Below, piece by piece: positions 1-7,829 of a DNA stretch of 34,210 nucleotides. The stretch's first letter is position 1. Each line of letters starts with the position of its first letter. A program made the position numbers and the translations under genes. This stretch comes from Ruminococcus sp. AF41-9 (GTDB lineage Bacteria > Bacillota > Clostridia > Lachnospirales > Lachnospiraceae), in contig NZ_QUDO01000040.1 in assembly GCF_003477525.1 (NCBI RefSeq), positions 1 to 34,210 of the forward strand. The letters run 5' to 3'. The notes beneath the pieces are model-generated. The model was not told where the DNA came from. It was given only the letters and a program-made list of their open reading frames with translations, and ran no database searches.

Positions 1-2
1 TA

Positions 3-169
3 GTCAAGCGGATATTCGCAATCCGCTTCGCTACTTGCTCATAACCAAATAACTGCTCCGCAGTTTATCAGAAGGCGCTTGCACGCCTCCTGATACAAGC
101 AAGTCCCCATACACTGCTTATTGCTTTTCGCAATTGAAGCAGGGGACTTACTTGATTTGGTTAAATTTC
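3..169 (+). repeat. Dispersed intergenic repeat, longest copy (copy A)
   Basis: This is a non-coding element rich in short inverted repeats. It has a GCGGAT/ATCCGC stem near its left end, AACTGC/GCAGTT at about 50-66, AGGCG/CGCCT at about 73-88, AACCAAAT/ATTTGGTT at about 43-50 and 154-161, and AAGTCCCC/GGGGACTT at about 101-108 and 142-149. It could therefore fold into a nested multi-hairpin. Its first 67 bases (3-69) recur without a mismatch at 23404-23470. Shorter derivatives lie at 20546, 31603 and 33899. It sits on the 3' side of the transglutaminase-like gene. No protein is supported here. It may be a mobile non-autonomous element or a REP-like repeat. Confidence 0.75.
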
Positions 170-226
170 CATATATAAAGTTCTTGCAAAATACATAAAT
201 TTCTCTGCAAAAAATGGATAAAACAA

Positions 227-276
227 CAGGCAGAACCAACCCCTGTGTGGTATCAGTCCTGCCTGCTTTTTCTCAT
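227..276. terminator. Bidirectional rho-independent terminator
   Basis: A CAGGCAG/CTGCCTG stem (227-233 and 259-265) is followed by a T-rich run on the plus strand and by a TTGTTTT stretch on the minus strand. It lies about 115 bases past the stop of the transglutaminase-like gene and probably ends the cutC-transglutaminase transcript. I see nothing else between 277 and 380. Confidence 0.6.
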
Positions 277-380
277 TTTTTGTTATATTTATCTGATTAA
301 GCACTGCTCACAGCAGCATATCCCGGAATCTTTCGTCTTTCCCCCGTAAAAGCTTTCCACAGGGAAAATAAATGATACTC

Positions 381-2861
381 TTATTTTGTTCCCACACATT
401 CCAGGATACGAAGCAGCATGGTTCCTGTTCCTACATTATAACCGCTTGTGGCATAAATACCAGTAAGACTTCCGTCAAATACGATGATCAGCGGTAATTT
501 ATCCGGATCTACATACATACGTCTTCCCAGCATATTTACGTTTTCAGAGAAATCATCGTAATAGATTCCGATTCCTTCGACTGCATCCAGAACTTCTTTA
601 ATCTTTCCATCCTTTAACGCTTCCTCAGAGCGTACCACGAATCTCAGAGAATCTGCATAGGCTGCAAATTCCTCTTTCTGCTCCAGAATCTCATTCAGGA
701 TGTGCTCGGTAGGTTCCCTGCCTTCTTCCAGCCAGAACATAATACAAGGTTTTCCTTCTGTCACGGAAGAAGCAGTGATCTCTGCTTTTTCTTCTGTCTG
801 AACCATAAATTCCGGTACGGAAATGCGCTCCAGCATCTCCTTCAGGTCAGCCTGACGCAGAACGAGTTCCACTGTTTTTGTTTCTCCCGGCAGGACTTCA
901 AATTCTGTCTGTCTTGCAAGCTGGTTTCCGTTTGGAAGGCGGTTTCTGGTGATCAGGCGGTATTTTCCGGACTGTACCGGGATGGTCATTTCCTGATCCA
1001 GTGTTGTGCCTTCATAGTTTAAGCTCACATAAGTTCTGCCATTCCAGCAGCCAAGACTCCAGTTCTGCAGATATACCCATTCTGTATTGTCACCGCTTAC
1101 GATCTTTACCGCTGCATCCTTCTCCTGTGCAGCGATCACCGGTACAAACTCTTCTTTTTCTTTATCCCAGTATTCCATGGAAAGGTCTTCCGGATTCAGC
1201 CTTGCCGGAATTCCAAAGGTACGGGCAACTGCCACAAATAATACTTTCTGTGAACGCTCACTGCCGATCTTATATTTTAAGCATCCCACCGGAGTGGTCA
1301 TCACGGTATCACGCTCTCTGTCCGGTCTGTCTGTGATCTGCTTCTGGATCATCTTCCAGATCTCTGTCGGGTCTTTGCGGAATTTTTCAGCCTCTTCTTC
1401 CGTAAATACACTCAGGATATACTGACGGTAAGCAGTCATAATCTCGTATTCTACTCTTGGATTCAGTACATAATTCAGGAACAGTTCATCGGACATGCTT
1501 CCTTCATACTGTAAACTATATTTCAGATGTTCTTCCAGTACAGACTGTTTTAAATCTGTCTGATCTTTGTCACTGAGAATATCCAGAAGTAGTTTTCTCC
1601 ATTTCTCTCCCGGTTCTTTCTGTGCAAGAAAAGCGATGCGTTCCGGATTTTCCCAGTTTTCGCTTCTCTCTGTGCGGAGTTTATCTGCCAGTGCAGTACG
1701 GCGTTTACATTCTTCCTTCTGCTCTTTACTTGGAACTGCGGTGTTTACCGGTGTGTCCACCGGTGCAAACATATCAATGTCTCCGTTCTCACTTGTATCC
1801 CCCAATACAACTGTCAGTTCACTTTCTTTTTCGCAGTGGAATGCTTTGCCTGTGTAAACGCCGTCTTTCTCTACCTGTACATATAAGGAGCCATATCCTG
1901 TCTCCAGCACAGCCTTACCCTGTGCATCTGTGACAGCAAGGGCTGCCGGTGAATATTCTGAATAATTCAGGACGCAAAACTCAATACTGGCATTCTCTAC
2001 AGCTGTCCCTTCTGTATCGACTACCGTAACTGTAACCTCATGTGTGGCAGCATATCTGGAAAGCTGGTTGTAAAGATGAACCATGCCTTCCTGTCCTGCC
2101 TCTTTTTCATCTGCGGTTTCATATCCGAACATTCTGGAATGGATCATCATGGTTCTGGAAGAAGCTGCGGTAAACCATCCTCTGTTTAAGATCATTTCCG
2201 GCTCGCAGGCTCCCAGGAATACCCATTTTCCATCGCACCATGCCTCTACCCAGGCATGATTGTCATCGCAGTGGGACCATCTCGGTGCATAGACCTGTCT
2301 TGCCGGGATTCCCACACTTCTTAAGGCATTGATGGTAAATACGGATTCTTCTCCGCATCTTCCATAACCTCTGTTATAGACAGCCAGTGCGGAAAGTGTA
2401 CGGTCGTCTCCGCAGTGGTAAGTCACATGCTCTGCACACCAGAAATTTGTCTCCAGAATGATTTCTTCAGTGGAAAGACTTCCCAGTTTTTCCACGGAGC
2501 CCTGACTGATTTTTTCAATAATGTCACGGCCGAACAGCTCCCGGCAGGGACGGATTTCTTCTTCATTGACTCTGTGCAGAAGAACATAATTTAAATAGAT
2601 TTCATCCGGAAGCTCCTGTACGCTTTTCAGGTTCTTCCACAGCCAGACACCCTGTTTCACAGAATCCATAAATACTTCACAGTCATAATTGGCCATATCG
2701 CTTACCGGCATTGCGATATAAAGATAGCGAAGTGCCAGTGATTCCTCCGGGCTCAGCGTTTCCATCAGCTTCTCTGGCTCTTTTAATAATTCCGGAAATT
2801 CTTTTACAAGTTCTGCGTAATCCGCGTTGATCCTGTCTCTTGTATTCTTCAGAAATGTCAT
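381..2861 (-). CDS. Multidomain transglutaminase-like protein, internally duplicated
   Basis: The product is 826 aa with no signal peptide, so it is probably cytoplasmic. Residues 1-350 comprise a helical region, a transglutaminase core and an Ig-like domain. In the core, Cys169 lies in GYGRCGEES and His202 in DNHAWVEAW. The third triad position is Glu220 (GACEPE), where the superfamily usually has Asp. Residues 430-670 repeat this layout: DELFLNYVLNPRV echoes DEIYLNYVLLHRV, and both halves contain GIPAR. The second core lacks the Cys and His. Residues 700-826 resemble a thioredoxin fold without CxxC, with the cis-proline-like stretch DKLPLIIVFD. The gene starts 3 bp after the cutC stop, with AAAGG overlapping the cutC end, so the two are probably co-translated. 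The substrate is unknown: peptidase, amidase and a non-catalytic binding role are all possible. Confidence 0.8.
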   Translation of the reverse strand: MTFLKNTRDRINADYAELVKEFPELLKEPEKLMETLSPEESLALRYLYIAMPVSDMANYDCEVFMDSVKQGVWLWKNLKSVQELPDEIYLNYVLLHRVNEEEIRPCRELFGRDIIEKISQGSVEKLGSLSTEEIILETNFWCAEHVTYHCGDDRTLSALAVYNRGYGRCGEESVFTINALRSVGIPARQVYAPRWSHCDDNHAWVEAWCDGKWVFLGACEPEMILNRGWFTAASSRTMMIHSRMFGYETADEKEAGQEGMVHLYNQLSRYAATHEVTVTVVDTEGTAVENASIEFCVLNYSEYSPAALAVTDAQGKAVLETGYGSLYVQVEKDGVYTGKAFHCEKESELTVVLGDTSENGDIDMFAPVDTPVNTAVPSKEQKEECKRRTALADKLRTERSENWENPERIAFLAQKEPGEKWRKLLLDILSDKDQTDLKQSVLEEHLKYSLQYEGSMSDELFLNYVLNPRVEYEIMTAYRQYILSVFTEEEAEKFRKDPTEIWKMIQKQITDRPDRERDTVMTTPVGCLKYKIGSERSQKVLFVAVARTFGIPARLNPEDLSMEYWDKEKEEFVPVIAAQEKDAAVKIVSGDNTEWVYLQNWSLGCWNGRTYVSLNYEGTTLDQEMTIPVQSGKYRLITRNRLPNGNQLARQTEFEVLPGETKTVELVLRQADLKEMLERISVPEFMVQTEEKAEITASSVTEGKPCIMFWLEEGREPTEHILNEILEQKEEFAAYADSLRFVVRSEEALKDGKIKEVLDAVEGIGIYYDDFSENVNMLGRRMYVDPDKLPLIIVFDGSLTGIYATSGYNVGTGTMLLRILECVGTK

Positions 2862-2864
2862 ATT

Positions 2865-3611
2865 CTACAGCCTTTCCAATAACTCTTTTACTTCTTTTAC
2901 TTTCGCTTCATCTGTGCGCATCAGTTCATATTCACTGATGGACGGCAGTCCCATGCTCACGCCCTCTTTTCGATACTTCATGGCACTGTCCAGTACTTTT
3001 TTTCCAGACATATGGTATGCCTGGATTCCGGTTTTCGGATAGAGAATTTTTACTGCCTCTGCATCCACTCCGGCACCTGCCTGGATCACAATACGTCCCT
3101 GGCTCTTCTCCTGAAGCTCTGCGAGCAGGTCAGCCCCCTGTGTACAGCATTCTTTCTGTCCGGATGTAAGGATTGTGTTGATTCCAAGCTCTATCGCCTG
3201 TTCCATGGCTTCCATCGGGTCTGCGCAGACATCAAAGGCTCTGTGCAGTGTCACGGACATATCCCCTGCTGCCTCTTTCAGACCAGCCATTCTTTCCAGA
3301 TCCAGATGTCCGTCCGGGCGCAGCATACCGATCACAACTCCCTGTGCGCCCAGCTCACGAAACATACCGATCTCATCTTTCATGATATCAAATTCATAAT
3401 CGGAATAAAGAAAATCCCCGTAACGCGGGCGTATCAGAATGTGAATGCAGATATCACTGTATCTGCGGATTTCCTTAAACAGACTTGCATCCGGTGTGGT
3501 TCCGCCGATCACCAGATTCTGACAAAGTTCAATTCTTGTCGCTCCACCACTCTCAGCAGCGAGTACAGATTCTACGGAGTCTGCACAGACCTCAAGTGTA
3601 TAATTTTTCAT
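2865..3611 (-). CDS. cutC: CutC family protein
   Basis: This is a 248-aa TIM-barrel protein of the CutC family, close to the usual length. Family motifs are present: RIELC near residue 27, an IRPRYGDFLYS stretch near 60, TLHRAFD near 120, ILTSGQ near 147 and HMSG near 200. CutC was named for copper homeostasis in E. coli, but that role is disputed, and nothing here (no metal ATPase, no CopY-type site) points to copper. The start is supported by AAGGAGG about 6 bp upstream. It is the first gene of a pair with the transglutaminase-like gene, 168 bp after the opp operon. Its real substrate is unknown; the tight coupling suggests it shares a process with its partner. Confidence 0.88.
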   Translation of the reverse strand: MKNYTLEVCADSVESVLAAESGGATRIELCQNLVIGGTTPDASLFKEIRRYSDICIHILIRPRYGDFLYSDYEFDIMKDEIGMFRELGAQGVVIGMLRPDGHLDLERMAGLKEAAGDMSVTLHRAFDVCADPMEAMEQAIELGINTILTSGQKECCTQGADLLAELQEKSQGRIVIQAGAGVDAEAVKILYPKTGIQAYHMSGKKVLDSAMKYRKEGVSMGLPSISEYELMRTDEAKVKEVKELLERL

Positions 3612-3634
3612 CCCCTGCCTCCTTCTTCTTTTTG

Positions 3635-3663
3635 TTTTATTACTTTTTCATATCAGGAGTCAA
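3635..3663 (-). promoter_or_regulatory. Possible cutC promoter
   Basis: On the minus strand, TTGACT (3663-3658) is followed after 17 bases by ATAAAA (3640-3635), ahead of the cutC ribosome site. The -35 box is good and the -10 box is weak. The -35 lies inside the long palindrome, so folding or protein binding there could affect cutC expression. Confidence 0.3.
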
Positions 3664-3722
3664 AAGGTCAGAAATCGTTTCGTGTACGCACGATCAGATT
3701 TTTGACCCTGAGATTCTGATAT
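3650..3722. repeat. Long imperfect palindrome between oppF and cutC
   Basis: ATATCAG at 3650-3656 pairs with CTGATAT at 3716-3722. Further pairing runs inward through GTCA/TGAC-type segments to a central TCGTG-TACG-CACGA hairpin, giving a stem of about 30 bp with small bulges. On the minus strand, the direction of both neighbouring genes, it is not followed by a T-run. A standard terminator for oppF is therefore not convincing. It may be a decayed mobile palindrome or an operator. Confidence 0.55.
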
Positions 3723-3779
3723 CATTTTTTATTACTTTATTGCTTATTTCTTACTTTGCGTACTGCCTGTGCTGCTTTT

Positions 3780-4763
3780 TTATTTCGCAAATTCAGAACA
3801 TGCAACAAAATGTCCCGGTTTGATCTCTTTCAGCGGCGGCTGTGCGCTCTTGCAGCGTTCTGTACAGTACGGACAGCGGGAAGCAAATTTACACTCATTT
3901 CCCAGATTGATCGGGCTTGGAAGTGTTCCCTCCAGCATGATTCTCTTTCTGTTCTTCTCGATCTCCGGTTCCGGAATCGGGATTGCGGAAAGCAGTGCCT
4001 TGGTATATGGATGAACCGGGTTGTTAAAGAGTTCTTCACTGTCAGCCAGTTCCACCAGATAGCCCAGGTACATAACACCGATGCGGTCACTGATGTGCTT
4101 GACCATGGAAAGGTCATGTGCGATAAAGAGGTAAGTCAGACCTCTCTTTTCCTGAAGTTCTTCCAGAAGGTTGACTACCTGTGCCTGAATGGAAACGTCC
4201 AGCGCAGAGATCGGCTCATCACATACGATGAAATCCGGGTTTACAGCCAGTGCACGGGCAATACCGACACGCTGTCTCTGTCCGCCTGAAAACTCATGAG
4301 GAAAACGGTCTGCATGTTCTGCCTGAAGTCCTACTGTTTCGAGAAGACGTACCACCTGCTCTTCTTTGTCTCTTCTGTTCTTTGCAAGGCCATGAGAATC
4401 CAGACCCTCTCCTACGATATCCATGATCTTACGTCTTGGATTCAGGGATGCATACGGGTCCTGGAAGATCATCTGCATTCTTCCGGTCAGGTCATGTGCC
4501 TGTTTTTTGCTCATGCTTTTGTCTACTTTCATTCCGTCAAAGGTAACGGTTCCTGAGGTCGGCTCGTAAAGATGGATGACTGTTCTTCCAAATGTGGATT
4601 TTCCACATCCGGACTCGCCTACCAGACCAAGTGTCTCGCCTTTGTATATCTGAAGTGTTACATCATCGACTGCCTTTAAAGTCTGGTTTTTGCCTACTTC
4701 AAAGTATTTTTTCAGATGCTGGACATCAAGAAGCACTTCTTTTTCTGTTTTGTTGTTTCCCAT
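3780..4763 (-). CDS. oppF: Oligopeptide ABC transporter ATP-binding protein OppF
   Basis: This 327-aa ATPase subunit powers peptide import by the OppBC channel at the inner face of the membrane. Walker A is GESGCGKST (residues 49-57), the ABC signature is FSGGQRQRVGIARAL (about 158-172) and Walker B is FIVCDEP. The C-terminal oligopeptide/dipeptide extension is present, with a cysteine cluster in the last 40 residues (CKFASRCPYCTERC, then a final Cys) typical of this subfamily. The ATG overlaps the oppD stop by one base (TGATG), so the two are translationally coupled. Length and motifs are normal. It is the last gene of the opp operon. Assignment as OppF rather than DppF rests on operon order; substrate range cannot be read from sequence. 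Confidence 0.92.
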   Translation of the reverse strand: MGNNKTEKEVLLDVQHLKKYFEVGKNQTLKAVDDVTLQIYKGETLGLVGESGCGKSTFGRTVIHLYEPTSGTVTFDGMKVDKSMSKKQAHDLTGRMQMIFQDPYASLNPRRKIMDIVGEGLDSHGLAKNRRDKEEQVVRLLETVGLQAEHADRFPHEFSGGQRQRVGIARALAVNPDFIVCDEPISALDVSIQAQVVNLLEELQEKRGLTYLFIAHDLSMVKHISDRIGVMYLGYLVELADSEELFNNPVHPYTKALLSAIPIPEPEIEKNRKRIMLEGTLPSPINLGNECKFASRCPYCTERCKSAQPPLKEIKPGHFVACSEFAK

Positions 4764-5752
4764 CAGGCTTTTCCTCCTTTTGCCCGCGGATCAAGAAGCC
4801 AGCAGGCTGATTTGTGGAACTTTCCACATTCTGTATATTCCGGCATAAACTGCTGGCATACAACCATTGTCTCATTACATCTTGCTGCGAACGGACATCC
4901 TTTCGGCGGGTCCATCAGATCCGGAGGTGTTCCCGGGATTGCGCGGAGACGGTTTCCTTTTTCATGTGCTTTCGGAATAGATGCAAGCAGTCCTTTGGTA
5001 TATTCGTGACACGGATTTTTGAAAATCTCGTATACATCACCGGTTTCTACCAGCTTGCCGCCGTACATAACTGCCACACGGTCTGCAATGTTGGCAACAA
5101 CACCCAGATTGTGTGTGATGATAATGATAGAAGTTTTTGTTTTCTTCTGAAGATCACGCATCAGGTCAAGGATCTGTGCCTGAATGGTTACATCCAGAGC
5201 TGTAGTCGGCTCATCCGCGATCAGGACTTTCGGATCACATGCCAGCGCAATGGCGATGACAACTCGCTGTCTCATACCACCGGATAACTGATGCGGATAC
5301 TGTTTGTAACGCTCTTCCGGATTGGAAATACCAACCAGAGAAAGAAGCTCAATGGCTCTTGCTTTTCTCTGTTCTGCTGTCATGTCCTTTTTATGTGCTT
5401 TCAGCATTTCTTCGATCTGTTTTCCGATCCTCATGGTCGGGTTCAGAGAAGTCATCGGGTCCTGGAATACCATGGCAATTTCAGAACCACGAATTGTCTG
5501 CATTTCTCTCTCTGTATATTTGGTCAGGTCTTTTCCGTTGTACATAACGGTTCCTTCGGTCACTTTTCCATTCTTCGGAAGGATTCCCATGATTCCTTTC
5601 ATAGTGATGGATTTACCGGAACCGGACTCTCCAACGACCGCCAGAGTTTCCTGCTCGTTCAGATAAAAGTTTACGTCACGGACCGCCTGTACGATGCCTT
5701 TGTGTGTTTTGATATGTATTGTCAGATTACTGACTTCCAGTATTTTTCCCAT
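4763..5752 (-). CDS. oppD: Oligopeptide ABC transporter ATP-binding protein OppD
   Basis: This is the 329-aa second ATPase subunit of the peptide importer. Walker A (GESGSGKS), signature (LSGGMRQRVVIAIAL) and Walker B (VLIADEP) are all intact. The C-terminal segment has the usual proline- and cysteine-containing extension (CPFAARC, then two more Cys). The reading frame extends further upstream, but the start at 5752 (MGKILEVSNL) is preferred. It begins the conserved ABC fold, follows the oppC stop by 8 bp, and has a GTAGG-like ribosome site overlapping that stop. The upstream extension would encode oppC DNA in another frame. OppD and OppF form the heterodimeric motor expected for this family. 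Confidence 0.92.
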   Translation of the reverse strand: MGKILEVSNLTIHIKTHKGIVQAVRDVNFYLNEQETLAVVGESGSGKSITMKGIMGILPKNGKVTEGTVMYNGKDLTKYTEREMQTIRGSEIAMVFQDPMTSLNPTMRIGKQIEEMLKAHKKDMTAEQRKARAIELLSLVGISNPEERYKQYPHQLSGGMRQRVVIAIALACDPKVLIADEPTTALDVTIQAQILDLMRDLQKKTKTSIIIITHNLGVVANIADRVAVMYGGKLVETGDVYEIFKNPCHEYTKGLLASIPKAHEKGNRLRAIPGTPPDLMDPPKGCPFAARCNETMVVCQQFMPEYTECGKFHKSACWLLDPRAKGGKA

Positions 5753-5760
5753 GTTTCTAC

Positions 5761-6683
5761 CTACTTTCTCATCTGCGGGTCCAGTGCGTCTCTTAAGCCG
5801 TCGCCCAGGATACTGAAGCATACCATGATCAGTACGATTACGATTGCCGGGCAGATCAGTACGTGCGGATAGTTCTGAAGAACCTGATATCCACCGTTGA
5901 TCAATACACCCAGAGAAGCCTGCGGTTCTGCAAGACCGATACCGATGAAGCTTAAGAATGCCTCTGTAAAGATTGCACTTGGAATTGTGAACATAACCTG
6001 AATTACGATGATACCTACAGTATTCGGGATCAGGTCTTTCATAATAATATAGAAGTTATTGCTTCCGAGAACATGGGAAGCCATGACAAATTCCTGATTT
6101 TTCAGTTTCAGGATCTCAGCACGTACCAGACGTGCCATGTTTACCCATCCTGTAATGGAAAGTGCTGCGATGATCGTTCCTACACCTGCCGGGAACGCCA
6201 TCAGGAACAGGATTACGATGATCAGACTTGGAATACCAACCAGAATCTCGATGATACGCTGCATAAGAGCATCGACTCTTCCGCCAAGTAATGCGGAAAC
6301 CGCACCGTAAAGGACACCTACTACGAGGTCAAGCACTGCTGCTACCAGTGCGATCATCAGGGAAATTCGGGTTCCCATCCATACACGGTCCATAAGTCTC
6401 GTCCAAACTGGTCACATCCGAAGATATGCTCTTTGGTCGGTGTGGAATATACATTGCTGTAATCTGTAAATGCAAAATCATATTTGGAAAAAACCGGTGC
6501 AAAGATCGCCAGTAAAATAATGACGATCAGAATCCCCAGGGATACAACTGCCGCTTTATTCTTTCGAAGTCTTGCCCATGCATCTGCGATCATGCTGGAG
6601 GCCGGTGCTGCGATATGCTCTTTCTCGTCTGCCGCAACCTCTGCTTTTACGAACATGGAGTCCTTGATCATTTCGTTATTCAT
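5761..6683 (-). CDS. oppC: Oligopeptide ABC transporter permease OppC, apparent frameshift
   Basis: This is the second channel subunit, normally about 300 aa. Two frames join to give a complete protein of about 307 aa. Residues 1-98 read in one frame up to CDQFGRDLW (6683 to about 6390). The rest reads in another frame from DRVWMGTRISL to the stop. The junction TTATGGACCGT would be TTATGGGACCGT in the intact gene, so one G is missing (a CC pair at 6390-6391 on the plus strand). As written, the first frame ends after 108 residues and lacks the permease core. The start has AAAGGAG 9 bp upstream, overlapping the oppB end. The second frame carries five predicted membrane helices and shows no decay. 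Sequence error is more likely than a true pseudogene. Confidence 0.85.
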
Positions 6684-6686
6684 GCT

Positions 6687-7625
6687 TTAGTTCTCCTTTC
6701 CTCTCGCCAGACGGATACGTGGATCGATCAGAGAGTATACAACGTCAACCAGTAACACGATCAGCATATAGAATGCTGCATAGAAAACAGTGATCCCCAT
6801 GATAACCGGGTAGTCATTTGCTTTGATACAGTCTACGAAAAGACTTCCGATTCCAGGGATACTGAAAATGTTCTCTACTGCCAGAGAACCGGTCAGTAAG
6901 TTAACCACGATCGGACCAAGTACTGTGACAACCGGGATGATGGAGTTCTTTACTGCATGTTTCATCAGGACTTTTGCCTGACTGATACCTTTGGCGCGTG
7001 CAGTTACGATGTAATCCTGATCCAGAACGTCCAGCATCTCTGTACGCATGAAACGAGCCACCTGCGCAGTTGCCGAGAATGACAGGGCAATGGATGGCAG
7101 GATGGAACATGACCAGCTTGTCCAGAATGCGATCGGCAGGACTCCCCATTTCAGACCGATGAAATACTGAAGAAGGGCTGCCGCTACGAAGTTCGGGACC
7201 GAGACTCCAAGGACCGCCAGGATCATGGTAAAGTAGTCGATTCCGCTGTTATGTTTCCATGCGGCAAGCACTCCGAGGATCAGACCGAGGGCCAGACCGA
7301 TGAGAACTGCCTGAAGACCGATCAGTGCTGACGGTCCGAGACGGCTTCCGATTACTTTTGCAACATCCTGATTTACATATGTGAATGAAGTTCCCAGATC
7401 CCCATGAAGCATGTTTCCTATGTATTTTACATACTGAACCGGTACCGGATCATTTAATCCGTACATTTCCAGCACTTTTTCCTGCTGTGCAGGAGTCATG
7501 ATACTGAAACGTTCTGCATCAAAAGGTGTTCCAGGAAGATTTTTCATCAGGAAAAATGTACAGGTGATAATGATCCAGAGGGTTACAAGGATATAACCCA
7601 GACGTTTAAATACATATTTTACCAT
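6687..7625 (-). CDS. oppB: Oligopeptide ABC transporter permease OppB
   Basis: This is a 312-aa inner-membrane permease with six predicted helices. The first is at residues 9-30 (LGYILVTLWIIITCTFFL) and carries the N-terminal OppB/DppB signature. A family EAA-type loop follows (YIVTARAKGIS). The start at 7625 (MVKYVFKRLGYIL) is chosen because it opens the conserved N-terminus and has AAAGGA about 10 bp upstream. The longer frame adds 31 hydrophilic residues unlike the family. It is 3 bp from oppC and 204 bp downstream of oppA, a gap that holds two hairpins. It forms the translocation path with OppC. Confidence 0.92.
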   Translation of the reverse strand: MVKYVFKRLGYILVTLWIIITCTFFLMKNLPGTPFDAERFSIMTPAQQEKVLEMYGLNDPVPVQYVKYIGNMLHGDLGTSFTYVNQDVAKVIGSRLGPSALIGLQAVLIGLALGLILGVLAAWKHNSGIDYFTMILAVLGVSVPNFVAAALLQYFIGLKWGVLPIAFWTSWSCSILPSIALSFSATAQVARFMRTEMLDVLDQDYIVTARAKGISQAKVLMKHAVKNSIIPVVTVLGPIVVNLLTGSLAVENIFSIPGIGSLFVDCIKANDYPVIMGITVFYAAFYMLIVLLVDVVYSLIDPRIRLARGKEN

Positions 7626-7705
7626 GCTTTTGTCTTCCTTTCTTATTTCAAGTCGTTCGCTTTTTGCAGTGGTTCTCATGGAACGAAACTGCTTCCTATT
7701 TAAAA

Positions 7706-7735
7706 GGCAGGCAGCCATTTTTTCCGCCGCCTGCC
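7706..7735 (-). terminator. Intercistronic hairpin between oppA and oppB (attenuator-like)
   Basis: A GGCAGGC/GCCTGCC stem (7706-7712 and 7729-7735) is followed on the minus strand by TTTTAAAT. A second, weaker stem, TCAGGC/GCCTGA, lies at 7749-7773. They sit between the oppA stop and the oppB ribosome site. A leaky terminator or mRNA-stabilising hairpin here would give more binding protein than permease, a common arrangement in ABC importer operons. That function is inferred. Confidence 0.55.
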
Positions 7736-7829
7736 CTCTTACAGCTTATCAGGCAAAAATTTCATTCGCCTGACAGACTGCACTGTTCGCTGATTTTATT
7801 ATCGTAACTGCTCAGTACCTTTACAGTTA

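Noticed and set aside
39..239. 66-codon minus-strand frame at the left edge
   Set aside because: It falls mostly in the hairpin-rich repeat and the terminator, and shows no ribosome site or recognisable protein.
3012..3719. 235-codon plus-strand frame opposite cutC
   Set aside because: CutC is well conserved on the minus strand. The plus frame has no supporting start or domain.
3650..3722. Intrinsic terminator of the opp operon
   Set aside because: The T-rich side is on the plus strand, while oppF is transcribed on the minus strand, where GAAAAAGTAATAAAA follows.
6380..6400. Programmed -1 frameshift in oppC
   Set aside because: There is no slippery heptamer or downstream structure I can identify, and the family does not use recoding. 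A missing G explains it more simply.
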